Origin: Auricularia sp. M13
Lineage: Eukaryota; Basidiomycota; Agaricomycetes; Auriculariales; Auriculariaceae
Length of the DNA stretch: 64,000 nucleotides
Direction of reading: 5' to 3'
Assembly (NCBI GenBank): GCA_037042915.1
Contig: CM073194.1
Span: forward strand, 1,736,001-1,800,000
In this document: piece by piece, positions 1-10,430 of the stretch
Layout: every line of letters starts with the position of its first letter
Numbering within the stretch: the first letter of the stretch is position 1
Translations under genes and position numbers: made by a program
Notes under the pieces: model-generated
The model's input: the letters and a program-made list of their open reading frames with translations, nothing else
Databases searched by the model: none
What the model was told of the DNA's origin: nothing

Positions 1-756
1 AAAAAGACGCAAATATGGAAGCAGTTGCTTTCATCCGGATGGCCCTAAACGATCGCATTGCGGCAGCCGTGCTGCTCAACGAAGATGACGACAACGATGT
101 GGAGGAGCAAGACACACCTCGTGCCTGGAAATTTGCTGCTCCATCTAGTGGCTGGCTTGACGCATACACATTCGAGCAGTCTCACCACCACAACCGCTTT
201 TTCCAGGGCTTCAACTCACACTTGCGTGCAGCGCTCAGCCAGTCATTGGGGCATCCGTTGAGTGGGCATACTTCTGTGGAGGTCTGCTTTTGCTGTTTCC
301 CGCTTGATGATCATTACTTACTATCTACAGATTAAATTCTACAAATGTGTGCACATCTACTACCAGTCGCAGGACGACCTTCGCCTTGGGCACGATATTC
401 TCCACTGCAGCCCAGAGTTTCATGGTCATTCACGGAACGACTGTGTGATTTTCAATGACTCTGAGGGAGATTTGGGCTTCGCACGCCTTCACTCACTCCT
501 GCGCTGCAGACTCTCGACAAAAGAGACAGTTGACATGGCAGCTGTGACGGTGTTTTCAGATTCAAAGTGGCACCCACACACTGTCTGGGATGGCTGCGAG
601 GTCTTCGATGAGGAGTCAAAGCTCTCCTTAATCTCGCTTGACGATGTCTTCCGCGGTGCGCTTATGTGTCCAGCGTATGGATCGAATCGTCCGCAAACTC
701 ACTACTTGATTGACGATGTTGACGGAGACATGTTCCTGCGCTTGAATGGCCTGTAG
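1..756 (+). CDS. C-terminal part of a transposon-associated protein (partial at window start)
   Basis: The reading frame is already open at the window edge, so the 5' end is missing; the first ATG inside is at 15. Two frames are joined by a clean 49-bp GT-AG intron at 282-330 in phase 0, and the protein ends at 756. The segment after the intron, with a YYQSQDD stretch, an HCSPEFHG motif and a D-x-D-M-F-L-R-L ending, resembles the C-terminal region of proteins found with DNA transposons in mushroom genomes (KDZ/Plavaka/hAT-like groups). That assignment rests on motif memory and the superfamily is not settled. No catalytic motif is visible here. The neighbourhood (a large inverted repeat and an LTR element just downstream) fits a repeat-rich block. 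It could also be a degenerate copy. Confidence 0.5.
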
Positions 757-841
757 TTACCTACGATTTTTGGCAAGTGTTACAATTGCATCGTAACATG
801 TTGTAACATACCGCTGGTTTGTTGCAACGGGTGGCCCATGC

Positions 842-1246
842 TGTGGTATCCGGGATGACCGTGGACAAACCGCAAACCGCAAATTGATGCCCGGTCGACC
901 TAAGCGCCGGGCGCACCGTTCACAACGTTTCCTCGAGGCCAACCCGGGCACAGATACGGGTTGCGTTGTGCTCACCGCCGTCGCCGGCGCCGGCGCCAAC
1001 GAGCTCAATGCACTTTTTTGACAATTTTCCGAAAATTTGACACCGTTGTGCTCAGAATGTCTTTCTCTTTGACGTGGAATCGACAAAAAGTGCTCAATAA
1101 ATGTCATTGTCGAGGGCCAGTGCGTTCTTTGGCTCGATTTTCCAAAGCTCGGCCCTTTCCGAAGGGTTCAAACCCCGTGGAAAAGCGCGACCGACGGCCG
1201 TTGAGGGCAATGGGATACAACATCTTCTTATACATGGCTCCTCATT
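842..1246 (+). repeat. Left arm of 405-bp inverted repeat
   Basis: This arm is the reverse complement of 1415-1819, with only about two mismatches noticed (around 967 and near 1163). It contains no convincing gene; arginine-rich readings on both strands are shadows of GC-rich sequence. The arm begins with the sequence TGTGGTATCCGGG. Confidence 0.9.
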
Positions 1247-1414
1247 TCTTCAAAGTTCTTCAAAGAACTTCAACAGACTTGCCTTTCTTGTGCAATGAGT
1301 CAGATTGTACATAAATCTCTGGTCCAGAGAGGATTTGATGAGTATTCAGCGTCCAAGAGTCTACATTTTCGACGATATCAGGAGAACGTAAACTCCTTTG
1401 CAGCATTCACAGGC
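1247..1414. other. 168-bp spacer of the inverted repeat
   Basis: AT-richer unique sequence between the two arms, with no coding signal. It is the potential loop of a very large hairpin. Confidence 0.7.
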
Positions 1415-1819
1415 AATGAGGAGCCATGTATAAGAAGATGTTGTATCCCATTGCCCTCAACGGCCGTCGGTCGCGCTTTTCCACGGGGTTTGAACCCTTC
1501 GGAATGGGCCGAGCTTTGGAAAATCGAGCCAAAGAACGCACTGGCCCTCGACAATGACATTTATTGAGCACTTTTTGTCGATTCCACGTCAAAGAGAAAG
1601 ACATTCTGAGCACAACGGTGTCAAATTTTCGGAAAATTGTCAAAAAAGTGCATTGAGCTCGTTGGCGCCGGCGCCGGCGACGGCGGTGAGCACGACGCAA
1701 CCCGTATCTGTGCCCGGGTTGGCCTCAAGGAAACGTTGTGAAAGGTGCGCCCGGCGCTTAGGTCGACCGGGCATCAATTTGCGGTTTGCGGTTTGTCCAC
1801 GGTCATCCCGGATACCACA
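1415..1819 (-). repeat. Right arm of 405-bp inverted repeat
   Basis: Reverse complement of 842-1246 over the full 405 bases. It ends 12 bases before the target-site duplication of LTR element 1, so the LTR element landed just outside the arm. Confidence 0.9.
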
Positions 1820-1836
1820 CCCATGCAATGCGACAA

Positions 1837-2550
1837 TGTTAAGCCTGCTGTGCCTTGGGGTTTGGTTGCAAGGATAGTCGAACGTCCGGGCGCAGAGAAC
1901 ACTCGAACGAACAACTAGAGCCTTCGGTGCGTTATTGAGCACACCGGCTACGTCGAGTAGCACGACCGAAGGGACCGCGAGCAGCAGAGGACTCAGACGA
2001 GTAAGTCGGGCGAAGGGAGAACCCAGAGGCGAAGTCGAGAGAGAGAGAGATAGAGTGTGCGAGGGGCACGACTATGTCGATTTCGTAACTGGGGAGCTAG
2101 ATACAAAGTCGAGGGTCTTTTATACCTGGGGAGGTGATCCGATGTACTCGGAGTGTATCCTAGAGACGAAGGAGAGGGGCCTCAGATCAATAGAGATCGT
2201 CGTCATCGGCCGATAGGATGAGTAAGAGCGAGTGAGTAAGGTATCGGGGATCGGGCAAATGACGAGAGGCGAATGACTAAGACGAGTGGAGCGAACCGGA
2301 TATGAACACTATCGATACAGTAGGGACAAGGCGAGTTAGGTGGATGTATGCGAGTAAGGAGAGAAGCTAGAGAAGTGAGGGAGAGGTCTAGAGGTAGAGG
2401 ACGATGAGGAGAACATATCCCGAGCATATGAACACGAGGGGAGATAAACCGGGTATTCGGGAGCTTGACCGAGTTGACCGAGTGACGTAGAATGACGCCG
2501 AGTGATGCCGAGAGCACGTGGAGTCCGCGGACCGGGGCACGGGCGTAACA
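1837..2550 (-). repeat. 3' LTR of element 1
   Basis: 714 bp with TG...CA ends, matching 9712-10425 throughout by comparison of sequence blocks and of the translated frames. The open frames inside it (for example 1935-2216) occur identically in the other LTR and are not genes. Confidence 0.95.
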
Positions 2551-2554
2551 GTAT

Positions 2555-2563
2555 CCCCCCTTT
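2555..2563 (-). promoter_or_regulatory. Polypurine tract of element 1
   Basis: Read on the minus strand, AAAGGGGGG lies four bases upstream of the 3' LTR, the expected place for plus-strand DNA priming during reverse transcription. Confidence 0.6.
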
Positions 2564-2747
2564 ACGTCCTGAGCCCACGAAGGACTGCAGCAACGCAAGG
2601 TGAATACGAAAAATGAGATAGCACGCACTCGAGTCCGAATGGGGCCAAAAGATCGGGTCGGGTCGGAACGGGTCGGACGCAGATTAAAAGTGGTTGGGTC
2701 GGGAGTTGAATCGTCGAACCACTCTTGTCTTCTGCCCGCCGCCCACC

Positions 2748-3994
2748 ATGCCGCGATACGAGTCGCTCGAGGACGTCGCCGCCGCGTACGACCGCAAGAC
2801 CGTCGGCGCCGTCATGAGGTCGCTCGAGGACGACCCGACGATGGAGGCGCTGATCGCAGCGCACGAGGACGCGGCGGACGTTCGGCGGCCTACAGCAAGA
2901 GGCCGTCGACGAGGAGGACCTCGACGCGATCGAGGCGTTCAGCGCGCGCAGGCGCCAGGCGAAGGCCGAGCTGCGCCTGGCGGCGCAGCGACGCTTCGGG
3001 ATGCTGGCCGAGCGCGTGGCCAAGATCGCGGCGGACGCGGGCGCCAAGGCGACGAAGAGCCAGGCGTCGCCGGCGAAGGCGCCGACCACGAGCACGAAGG
3101 CGCCGGCGAAGGACGCGAGGGAGACCGAGTCGCCGCCGAAGAGGCGGAAGGCCATGGAGGTATGGGTCGAGCTCCCGCGATTGCGGGACGTTGCTAAGGT
3201 GCGCTTATTTTGCAGGTCGAGAGCGCGCGAAGGCGACTCAGGCGCCGCGCAAGGTCGCGCCGAAACCCGCGCCGGTCGCGGTCGCTCGCTCGCCGTCGCT
3301 CGGGGCGGGCGAGACGCTCGAGGACGACGACGAGGTCGAGGAGCTCGCGAGCCCGGTGGCGCCGGCCGCGAAGCCCAAGCCCAAGCCCAAGCCCGCGCGC
3401 GGGCGGCAAGTTCACGGATAGGTGGCCGGAGGTGCCATACGGGACGCGGTTCCCGAGCCAGGTGAGTTTTTTGGTCGTTCGTGTTTTGCTCGCCGGGACT
3501 GACGACGAGTAGTGCGAGGCTTGCGCCAGCGCGGCGGCCAGTGCGTTCGAGCACACCGCTCGAACACGTGCACCGCGTGCAACCAGAGCCGCGGCAAGTG
3601 CACGCACTCGGGCAAGCCCTTCGTGCCGCGCGGCGAGAAGAGGGCGGCGTCGCCGAGTGCGTCGCCCGAGCGCCCCAAGAAGGTGCGGATCGTCGAGGGG
3701 ACGACGCTGGGGACGAGGGCGGCCGAGGATCGCGCGAAGACGGCCGAGCACCGCAGGGTTGTGGAGAACCACGCCCTGTGGACGAATAATTCGGTGCACA
3801 ACATCGAGCGGATGTTGTACCGGATGCTGCAGTGGCAAGCGCAGCATTTCGGCCAGTCGATCGACGATTCGATCGACAATCCGTTTTCGAGCGAGGAGGA
3901 AGAGGAGGCCGAGGAGGAGGTCGAGGAGGAGTCCGAGGAGGAGGACGAGGAAGCGGTCGAGAAGCGACCGAGGACGCGGACGAGTAGGCGATAG
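2748..3994 (+). CDS. Antisense gene within LTR element 1: cysteine-cluster protein with acidic tail (frameshifted)
   Basis: This gene runs against the element's own genes, between the integrase stop (4108) and the 3' LTR. It starts at an ATG in a good context (CCACCATGC) and ends at 3994. Two introns are readable only on this strand: 3160-3215 (GTATGG...TTGCAG) and one from the GTGAGT after 3461 to the TAG at about 3512. A run of six cysteines around 3513-3601 fits C-x2-C-x6-C-x8-C-x2-C-x6-C, the spacing of a fungal Zn2Cys6 cluster, if one base is missing near 3525. The C-terminus is strongly acidic (E/D run about 3890-3955) and then basic. Upstream are Lys/Pro/Ala-rich low-complexity stretches. 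The frame must shift near 2885, 3230, 3405 and 3525, mostly at GC repeats, so this copy is not one intact frame. The function is unknown; a DNA-binding regulator of the element is inference only. Confidence 0.55.
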
Positions 3995-4107
3995 GATAGA
4001 GTAGTAACGGGTGCGACCAAAGTCGCCCAAAATGTAATAAAGGGCTGTTTCTTGGAATCGAGTAAAAAGCGAGTGAGCGAAGAAATAGCGAGTGGAAAAG
4101 CGAGTGC

Positions 4108-5750
4108 TTAGATGTTTTCGAATTTCTTGAGGATCTGCTGGAATTCTTGATAACTGCCGGGAGCGCTGGGATTTGCAGCATAGAAGTCTTGAACTGCTTC
4201 TTGCGCGTGTTCGAGATTTTCGGAACCCATCTCGGTGGTCTCGGGGTCGTCGGGAGTGCCGATGTGACCGATCCAGCGAATGCGAAAACGAAGGCGCGAG
4301 TGACGATGGCGATTGTCGATGCGTACGCTGAGTACTTCGAGCTCGTACTCTTGCTCGCCGTCGACGACGACGGGCGGAGGAGGTTCTTGACGTTGACCGG
4401 GGAACGCTTCTCGAGGGTGGGGTTCGAGTTGCGAGACGTGAAAGACCGGGTGTACGCGAGCGAGGTAGTCGGGTAGGCTGAGGGTGAACGATTGCGAGCT
4501 AGGTTGATCGACGATCGGGAACGGGCCTAGGTAGCGATCGGCGAGTTTGCGAGTGGGCTGCGTCGTCTTGATGTGCTCCGAGAGGACGTAGGCCATGTCG
4601 CCGATCTTGAAGTCAGGCGGGGGAGTGCGTCGAGCATTCGCAGATGCAGTGTAACGTTTCTGAGCGGCAGCGATCTGCTCCTTCAGGACGTCCTGCAGTT
4701 CGTGGATGTCGACAGCGAAGTCGCGGGCGCGAGCAGAGGCAACGTCGCGCTCGGGGTAGACGGAGATGTTCGGGTGAAAACCCTTGTTGGCGAAGAAAGG
4801 CGAGACACCAGTCGAGTCGTTCGGGGTGTTGTTGTACGTGAATTCGGCGAGAGGGAGTAGCTCGGACCAGTTGTCCTGCTCGTAGTTGCAGTAGAGACGG
4901 AGGTACTGCTCGAGCGTCTGGTTCGTGCGTTCGACTTGACCGTTCGCCTCCGGGTGGTGACCCGAGGTGAAGTGCATGGTCATGTTGAGGAGCGAGCCGA
5001 GTGCGCGAAAGAAGCGGGAGACGAATTCGGAACCGCGGTCGGTAGAGACGTGCGAGGGAGCACCATGTTTGGCGAAGACGTGGATGAGGAAGAGACGCGC
5101 GAGTTCTTCGGAGGTGATCTTGCCCTTGGTCGGGACGAAGATACCCTGCTTCGAGAGGCGATCAATAATGACGAGGATCGCGGTGTAACCGTTGGACTCA
5201 GGGAGCTGTTCGATGAAGTCCATCGAGATCGAGTCCCAGTTGCGAAGCGGAATCGGGAGCGGTTGAAGTCGACCGTACGGCTTGTGTCGTCGAGGTTTGC
5301 TGCGCCCACAGGTGACGCAGGCCTGGACGTAGGTACGAATCGAGTCGCGCAGGTCGGGCCAGTAGTACTCGCGGGCGACCATCTTGAGTGTCTTGTTCTG
5401 ACCCGGATGGCCAGCGAGCGGGTGATCGTGCTTCTCGCGAAGGATACGAAGGCGACAATCGAGAGCGTTCGGTACGTAGATCCTGCCCTTGAACAGCAAG
5501 AATCCATCGTCCGAGGCCGACCAGTTGATCGCGTCATTGGTGCCGAGTTTCGAGCGAATGTCGAGAGCGAGTTCGTCCGAGTCGTACGAGGCGCGAATGT
5601 CATCCCGAATGGACTGAGTGTCCATGATCGTGGCTGCGCGAAGGAAAGTCTCTTCAGCATACGTCGCGCGAAGGGAAGCGGCGAACTGTTCCGAAGTAAA
5701 ACGGGTCGGAAGTTCTGCGGGTTTGCGCTGGCGTAGCCACCATCCCCCTT
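4108..5750 (-). pseudogene. Element 1 pol, 3' part: integrase and chromodomain
   Basis: The longest open frame here runs 5961-4108, but recognisable protein starts near 5750, just after a frameshift at a C5T4 run. An HHCC zinc-binding N-terminus is visible (H...H in a HDHPLAGHPG context, then CVTCG). It is followed by the DDE catalytic core: D in MDFIEQ, D in STDRGSEF and E in ANGQVERTNQ. A GPF-type module (RYLGPFP) and a C-terminal chromodomain-like segment come next (encoded around 4180-4360). The chromodomain lacks the usual tryptophan in its D-T-W-E-P block. The integrase part has an uninterrupted frame, and its catalytic acidic residues are all present. It would act on element cDNA in the nucleus, and chromodomains of this group direct insertion to marked chromatin. 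Confidence 0.85.
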
Positions 5751-7817
5751 TTGAGATAGACGTCGTGGCGGCGAGTGAGAGCATCGGGTTTGCCGCCGAG
5801 TCGACCGGGTCGAAAGCGAATGAGGAGGTTGAAGGTAGAAAGGTACTCGGACCAGCGAGCTTGCCGACGAGTGAGCATCTTCGTGGTAGAGAAATACTCG
5901 AGGTTCTTGTGGTCCGTGACGACGTCTTGGGGTCTCGGCCCCTTCGAGGTAGTGTCGCCATAGTTCGAACGCCTCGAATATCGCGAGTAGCTCCTTGTCG
6001 TGCGTGTCGTAGTTGAGCTCGGTGGGAGTGAGCGTGCGCGAATGGAAAGCGACGGGGTGAACAGAGCCGTCCGGGAGGACGTGCGAGAAGATCGCCGCGA
6101 TCGCGTAGTCGGAAGCGTCAGTCTCGACGACGCGAGGGAGAGCGGGATCGAAGTGGTGAAGGACGGGAGCGCAAGTGAACGCCTTCTTGAGCTCGTTGAA
6201 CGCAGCGAGGCATTGCGGAGTGAAGTTCCACGTTGCGGTCTTTCGAGTGAGACGAGTGAGCGGGACGACGATATCGGAGTAGTCGTAGATGAATCGTCGA
6301 TAGAAGTTCGCGAAGCCGAGGAACGACTGGATGTCGCGAACGTTGCGAGGAACGGGCCACTCGAGGAGGGTGGCAATCTTCTTCGGGTCCATGCTGATGC
6401 CCTCGGGGCTGATGATGTACCCGAGGTACTCGATGGTGTCAGCATGGAACTCGCACTTCTCGGGCTTACAGAAGAGGTCATTCTCCCGCAGCCGTCGAAG
6501 GACCTCTCGAACGTGTTCCTCATGCTTCGAGGGATCGTCCGAGTAGATGAGGATGTCGTCGAGGTAGACGGTGACTGTGACGTCGAGGAGGTCGGAGAAG
6601 ATGTCGTTCATGAAGCGCTGGAAAGCGGCTGGAGCGTTCGTGAGACCGAAAGGCATGACGAGATACTCGTAGGTGCCGTAGCGCGTTCGAAAGGCAGTCT
6701 TCCACTCGTCGCCGGCCGCGATGCGAACGTTGCTGTATCCGACACGAAGATCGAGCTTGGTGAACTTCTTGGCGGTGCGAAGGCGGTCGAGCGTGGACGA
6801 GATGAGCGGAAGCGGGTACTTGTCCTTCCGAGTGATCTTGTTGAGCCCACGATAATCGACGCATAGGCGAAGAGAACCGTCGGCCTTCTTGACGAAGAGA
6901 ACCGGGGCGCCACCCGGGGACGACGAAGAGCGAATGTGTCCTTTGCTGAGGTTATCCTGAATGTACTCCCGAAGCGCGAGTTGCTCGGGCTCGGAGAGCG
7001 AGTAGATCGGGCCGGATGGGAGAGGCTTGCCTTCTTCCATGTCAATCTTGAGATCGTACGGCCGATGTTCAGGGAGTCGATTCGAGGCCTCCTTTGAGAA
7101 GACGTCGAGGAACTCGTGATAACACTCGGGGATGCCTTCGCCGGTTTCCGAGGCCGGGTTGGCAGACGCAGAGCGAGCGGGCACCGATGGATCTCGAATG
7201 TAGATGGCCGAGACCATCGAGCCGCGAAGTCGACGAGAGGTGTCGAAGGCTGCGGCGCCGATGATCTTGATGTCGACGCGAGCAGCGGCCGCGCGAAGGG
7301 CGGTTTCGTCCATCGGCGGTTCGGGAGGCAGAGTACGTGGCGCGGGAGGAGGTGACGACGGAGTCGGAGGATCCGAGTCGAGCGAGAACCCAGGGACGAA
7401 ACCCGAGGGATCCGAGGGCGAGACACGAGTGGGGAAAGAGATGCGGTGATGGAACCAGTCAATCCTAGGATTGTAGCGGGCCAACCAGCGGTATCCCAAC
7501 ACTGCAGAGCAAGTCGGATCTAGAGTGGTGAGGAGGAAGTTGATGATCATCGAAGTTCCGCAAGGGAAGCGGACGGGAAGCGACACGTATTTGGAGATAA
7601 CACCGCGATAGGAGCCGTCGAAGAGCCGAAGGCGTAGCGGTTGATCGAGAGACTTTTGAGGGAGTCGAAGACTCTCGGCGAACTGAGTATCGAGGAACTG
7701 ATCTTCGGAGCCGGAGTCGACGAGTGTGCGAAAGGATGGGACAGCGTCGGAGGAAAGGACGACGATGAGAGCGTCTTGATCGGTGAGCGCGGCAGCGTTC
7801 AACCGAGTGTAAGGCAT
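5745..7817 (-). pseudogene. Element 1 pol, 5' part: protease, reverse transcriptase, RNase H (frameshifted)
   Basis: The frame opens at an ATG at 7817, 48 bases past the Gag stop and in a different frame. A retropepsin signature LVDSGSEDQF lies near residue 35. Reverse transcriptase follows, with FVKKADGSLR, KLDLR, FGLTNAPAAFQ and the active-site YLDD encoded at 6555-6566, so the catalytic aspartates are kept. RNase H begins around residue 600 ([10 protein letters not shown]). The frame shifts near 5940 at a run of G/C homopolymers; the next frame carries TDHKNLEYF and the DALTRR end of RNase H. It shifts again near 5750. A single Pol polyprotein therefore cannot be read from this copy, although every domain is recognisable. 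Confidence 0.85.
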
Positions 7818-7864
7818 CTTGGGCTTGACGCAGTTGGCCCTAGATGCCCGTGGGGAACTGCCCG

Positions 7865-9679
7865 TTAGTTTTTCGCTTCTGCCGGGGCAGAAGCGGCGGC
7901 GCCCGAGGGAGCGGGAGCCGGCGTCGAGGAAGTCGCGGGTTGAGCCTTAGCGGCGCGACCCTTCGACTCGCGATTGTGAGCGGCCTTGCGGCACTCGGAC
8001 GCGGTGTGGCCGGCATGGCCACAGTAGAGGCAGAGGTTGTTATCGAGGCGACGGCGTCGTTCGGCATCGTTGAGCTTGCCGTTCGAGTTGAGGTTCTTCG
8101 CGACGTCGTCCTTCGACTTGGTCGTGGTCTTCGAAGACGAGCGGGCCGAGGTCGAGGACTGGCCCTTCGAGTTCGAGTGGTTGTTCGAGTTGCCGTTGTT
8201 GCCGTTGTTGGAGCGCGCGTTGGACTTGGTGTTCGATCGGGAGCCCGATTGAGGCGTCGCGGTCGAGGTGGTCTTCTGCGCTTTGCGGGGTTCGTTCGCG
8301 TGCTCGAGAGCTTGCTCGTCCTTATCGATCCAGTAGTTGGCGTCGATGCTAAGAGCGAGCGCAGCGAGTGGCGTCAGGGAAGCCGGGCGTTGAGCTACTT
8401 GAGCAGCGAAGACAGATTCGATGCGGCGAGGGAGTCCGCGATAGAATTGCGAGGCGAGTGCAGCGTCGTCCCAGCCGAGCAGTTTGGCGTATTCGTCGAA
8501 CTGGAGCTTGTAGCGGGCGACCTTGCCGTTGTCGGCCATTTGCAGTCGTCGAATCTTGACTTCGGCGCGTTCGCGTTCGTTCGTGACGCCGAAGGTGATC
8601 GTGAGTTCGTTCTTGAATTCGTTCCAGTCTTCGAGGAACTCGTAACCGGGAGGCGGATTCGGGACGAGAGGAACGTAGCCGCCCCACCATTCCTTCGCCC
8701 GACCCGAGAGATAGGTCGCGGTGAAGAGAATCTTCTCGCGGGACGTCTGGTACTTCCGAGGGTTGGCGAGGAAGTAGGTTTCGCAGTCGATGAGGAATCC
8801 GCGAAGTTTGTTGGCGTTTTCGCCGTCAAATTTGTCGGGTTTGGCGGCGTCGATGCGAGAGCCGCTGTCGCGGTCGACGAAGTAGACACGAGGGACGTTG
8901 TCGTGTTGATCGTGGAATTGTCGTTCGCGATCGACGTCCGAGTCGTAGCCGTCCGACGGAGGGTCGAAGGAGGTCCCGGGGGACCAGGAGGATCGTTACC
9001 GCCACCACCGCCCCCACCGCCGCCACCTCCGGGAGGAGGGTTCGGAGGGTGCGAGCCGTGCGAGTGGTGCGAGTGGTGCGAGTGGTGTGACGAGGGCGAG
9101 GAGCACCTCGATGACCACCACCGCCACCGCCGCCTCCGCCGCCTCCGCCTCCACCGCCGCCACCTCCGCCGCCTCCTCCGCCACCCCCGCCGCCACGCCG
9201 GGGCGTGTTAGGGGTGCCGGATGGGAAGAAGCCGCGGACGACGAGGAGTGCTGCGAAAGCGAGGAGTCGAGAGAGAGCCGGTGTACGGAACGAGCGCGAG
9301 AGGGTGTCGAGAGCCGAGCGAGTGAGTCGAGGGATGCGAAGGCGATCGCGTCGTGCGACTTGAGGGAGGGTAGGAACCGCTCGGGTCCGCGCGTAGTGTG
9401 GACTGGGCCGGCGAGAAACGCGAGGTGTGAAGCGAGCCGGAAAGAGTGTGTTGCGAGAGGATTTCGTCATCATCGTTCGGCGGTTGCGAGTGCCGAGATG
9501 ATCCAGCGGCTAGTGCCCGACATCGAGACTGATGGCGAAGGCGTAGCCGGCTGAGGAGGTTGTTGGTCGCGAAGACGAGCCTGACGACGGGCTTCGCGAA
9601 GGATAGCGTCGGGGGAATCGAGTAGAGGATGAGGTTCTTCCTGGTTTCTTCTGAGGTTCTGTCGAGTCCCAAAGGCCAT
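7865..9679 (-). pseudogene. Element 1 gag with CCHC zinc knuckle (frameshifted N-terminus)
   Basis: The capsid-like and nucleocapsid part is one open frame from a TAA near 8996 down to 7865. It includes a conserved capsid stretch (ATYLSGRAKEWW, then the LEDWNEFK region) and a zinc knuckle CLYCGHAGHTASEC (C-x2-C-x4-H-x4-C), followed by an Ala/Pro-rich tail. Upstream, a likely start at 9679 leads into Gln/Pro/Ser-rich sequence, then polyglycine and His/Ser repeats (about 8990-9200). These lie in other frames, so at least two frameshifts separate the start from the capsid; one falls near 8965-8975. Gag would form the intracellular particle that packages element RNA. Confidence 0.8.
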
Positions 9680-9711
9680 ACAACTCGAGCGGAGCTCGAG
9701 TTACGAAATAC

Positions 9712-10425
9712 TGTTAAGCCTGCTGTGCCTTGGGGTTTGGTTGCAAGGATAGTCGAACGTCCGGGCGCAGAGAACACTCGAACGAACAACTAGAGCCTTC
9801 GGTGCGTTATTGAGCACACCGGCTACGTCGAGTAGCACGACCGAAGGGACCGCGAGCAGCAGAGGACTCAGACGAGTAAGTCGGGCGAAGGGAGAACCCA
9901 GAGGCGAAGTCGAGAGAGAGAGAGATAGAGTGTGCGAGGGGCACGACTATGTCGATTTCGTAACTGGGGAGCTAGATACAAAGTCGAGGGTCTTTTATAC
10001 CTGGGGAGGTGATCCGATGTACTCGGAGTGTATCCTAGAGACGAAGGAGAGGGGCCTCAGATCAATAGAGATCGTCGTCATCGGCCGATAGGATGAGTAA
10101 GAGCGAGTGAGTAAGGTATCGGGGATCGGGCAAATGACGAGAGGCGAATGACTAAGACGAGTGGAGCGAACCGGATATGAACACTATCGATACAGTAGGG
10201 ACAAGGCGAGTTAGGTGGATGTATGCGAGTAAGGAGAGAAGCTAGAGAAGTGAGGGAGAGGTCTAGAGGTAGAGGACGATGAGGAGAACATATCCCGAGC
10301 ATATGAACACGAGGGGAGATAAACCGGGTATTCGGGAGCTTGACCGAGTTGACCGAGTGACGTAGAATGACGCCGAGTGATGCCGAGAGCACGTGGAGTC
10401 CGCGGACCGGGGCACGGGCGTAACA
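9712..10425 (-). repeat. 5' LTR of element 1
   Basis: 714 bp, the same length as 1837-2550 and apparently identical to it. On the minus strand it lies upstream of gag, so it should hold the element's promoter. Confidence 0.95.
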
Positions 10426-10430
10426 GACAA

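Larger units (their letters stand above)
1832..10430 (-). mobile_element. LTR element 1: chromodomain Ty3-type retrotransposon (with TSDs)
   Basis: The element is bounded by two 714-bp LTRs (1837-2550 and 9712-10425) that start TGTTAAGC and end GTAACA on the plus strand, and is flanked by a 5-bp duplication GACAA at 1832-1836 and 10426-10430. Coding is on the minus strand, so the 5' LTR is the right-hand one. The order is Gag with a zinc knuckle, protease, reverse transcriptase, RNase H, integrase and a C-terminal chromodomain, which is the chromovirus order. Gag and pol are interrupted by several frameshifts. An extra gene lies antisense between the integrase and the 3' LTR. The LTRs look identical, which suggests a recent insertion. 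No obvious tRNA primer-binding site follows the 5' LTR (the sequence there begins GTATTTCG), so self-priming or a degenerate site is possible. Confidence 0.93.

Noticed and set aside
757-1877. Arg-rich open frames in the inverted-repeat arms
   Set aside because: The same frames appear on both arms, in opposite orientation, because the DNA is an inverted repeat; composition is that of GC-rich non-coding sequence.
1935-2216. Open frame inside the LTR of element 1 (also at 9810-10091)
   Set aside because: It lies wholly within the LTR, shows no domain, and its identity between copies only reflects LTR identity.
2562-4181. 539-residue minus-strand open frame between pol and the 3' LTR of element 1
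   Set aside because: It is Arg/Ser/Pro-rich and lacks any domain; it mirrors the GC-rich antisense gene on the other strand, which has splice sites and a cysteine pattern.
6000-6866. 288-residue plus-strand frame opposite element 1 reverse transcriptase
   Set aside because: It is a codon shadow of pol; the minus strand carries all reverse transcriptase motifs here.
9050-9200. Tandem repeats in the element 1 gag leader as a CRISPR-like or minisatellite array
   Set aside because: They are codon repeats (Gly and His/Ser runs) of Gag with no spacers.
7844-9211. 455-residue plus-strand frame opposite element 1 gag
   Set aside because: Val/Arg/Gly-rich shadow of the gag frame, which has the zinc knuckle on the minus strand.
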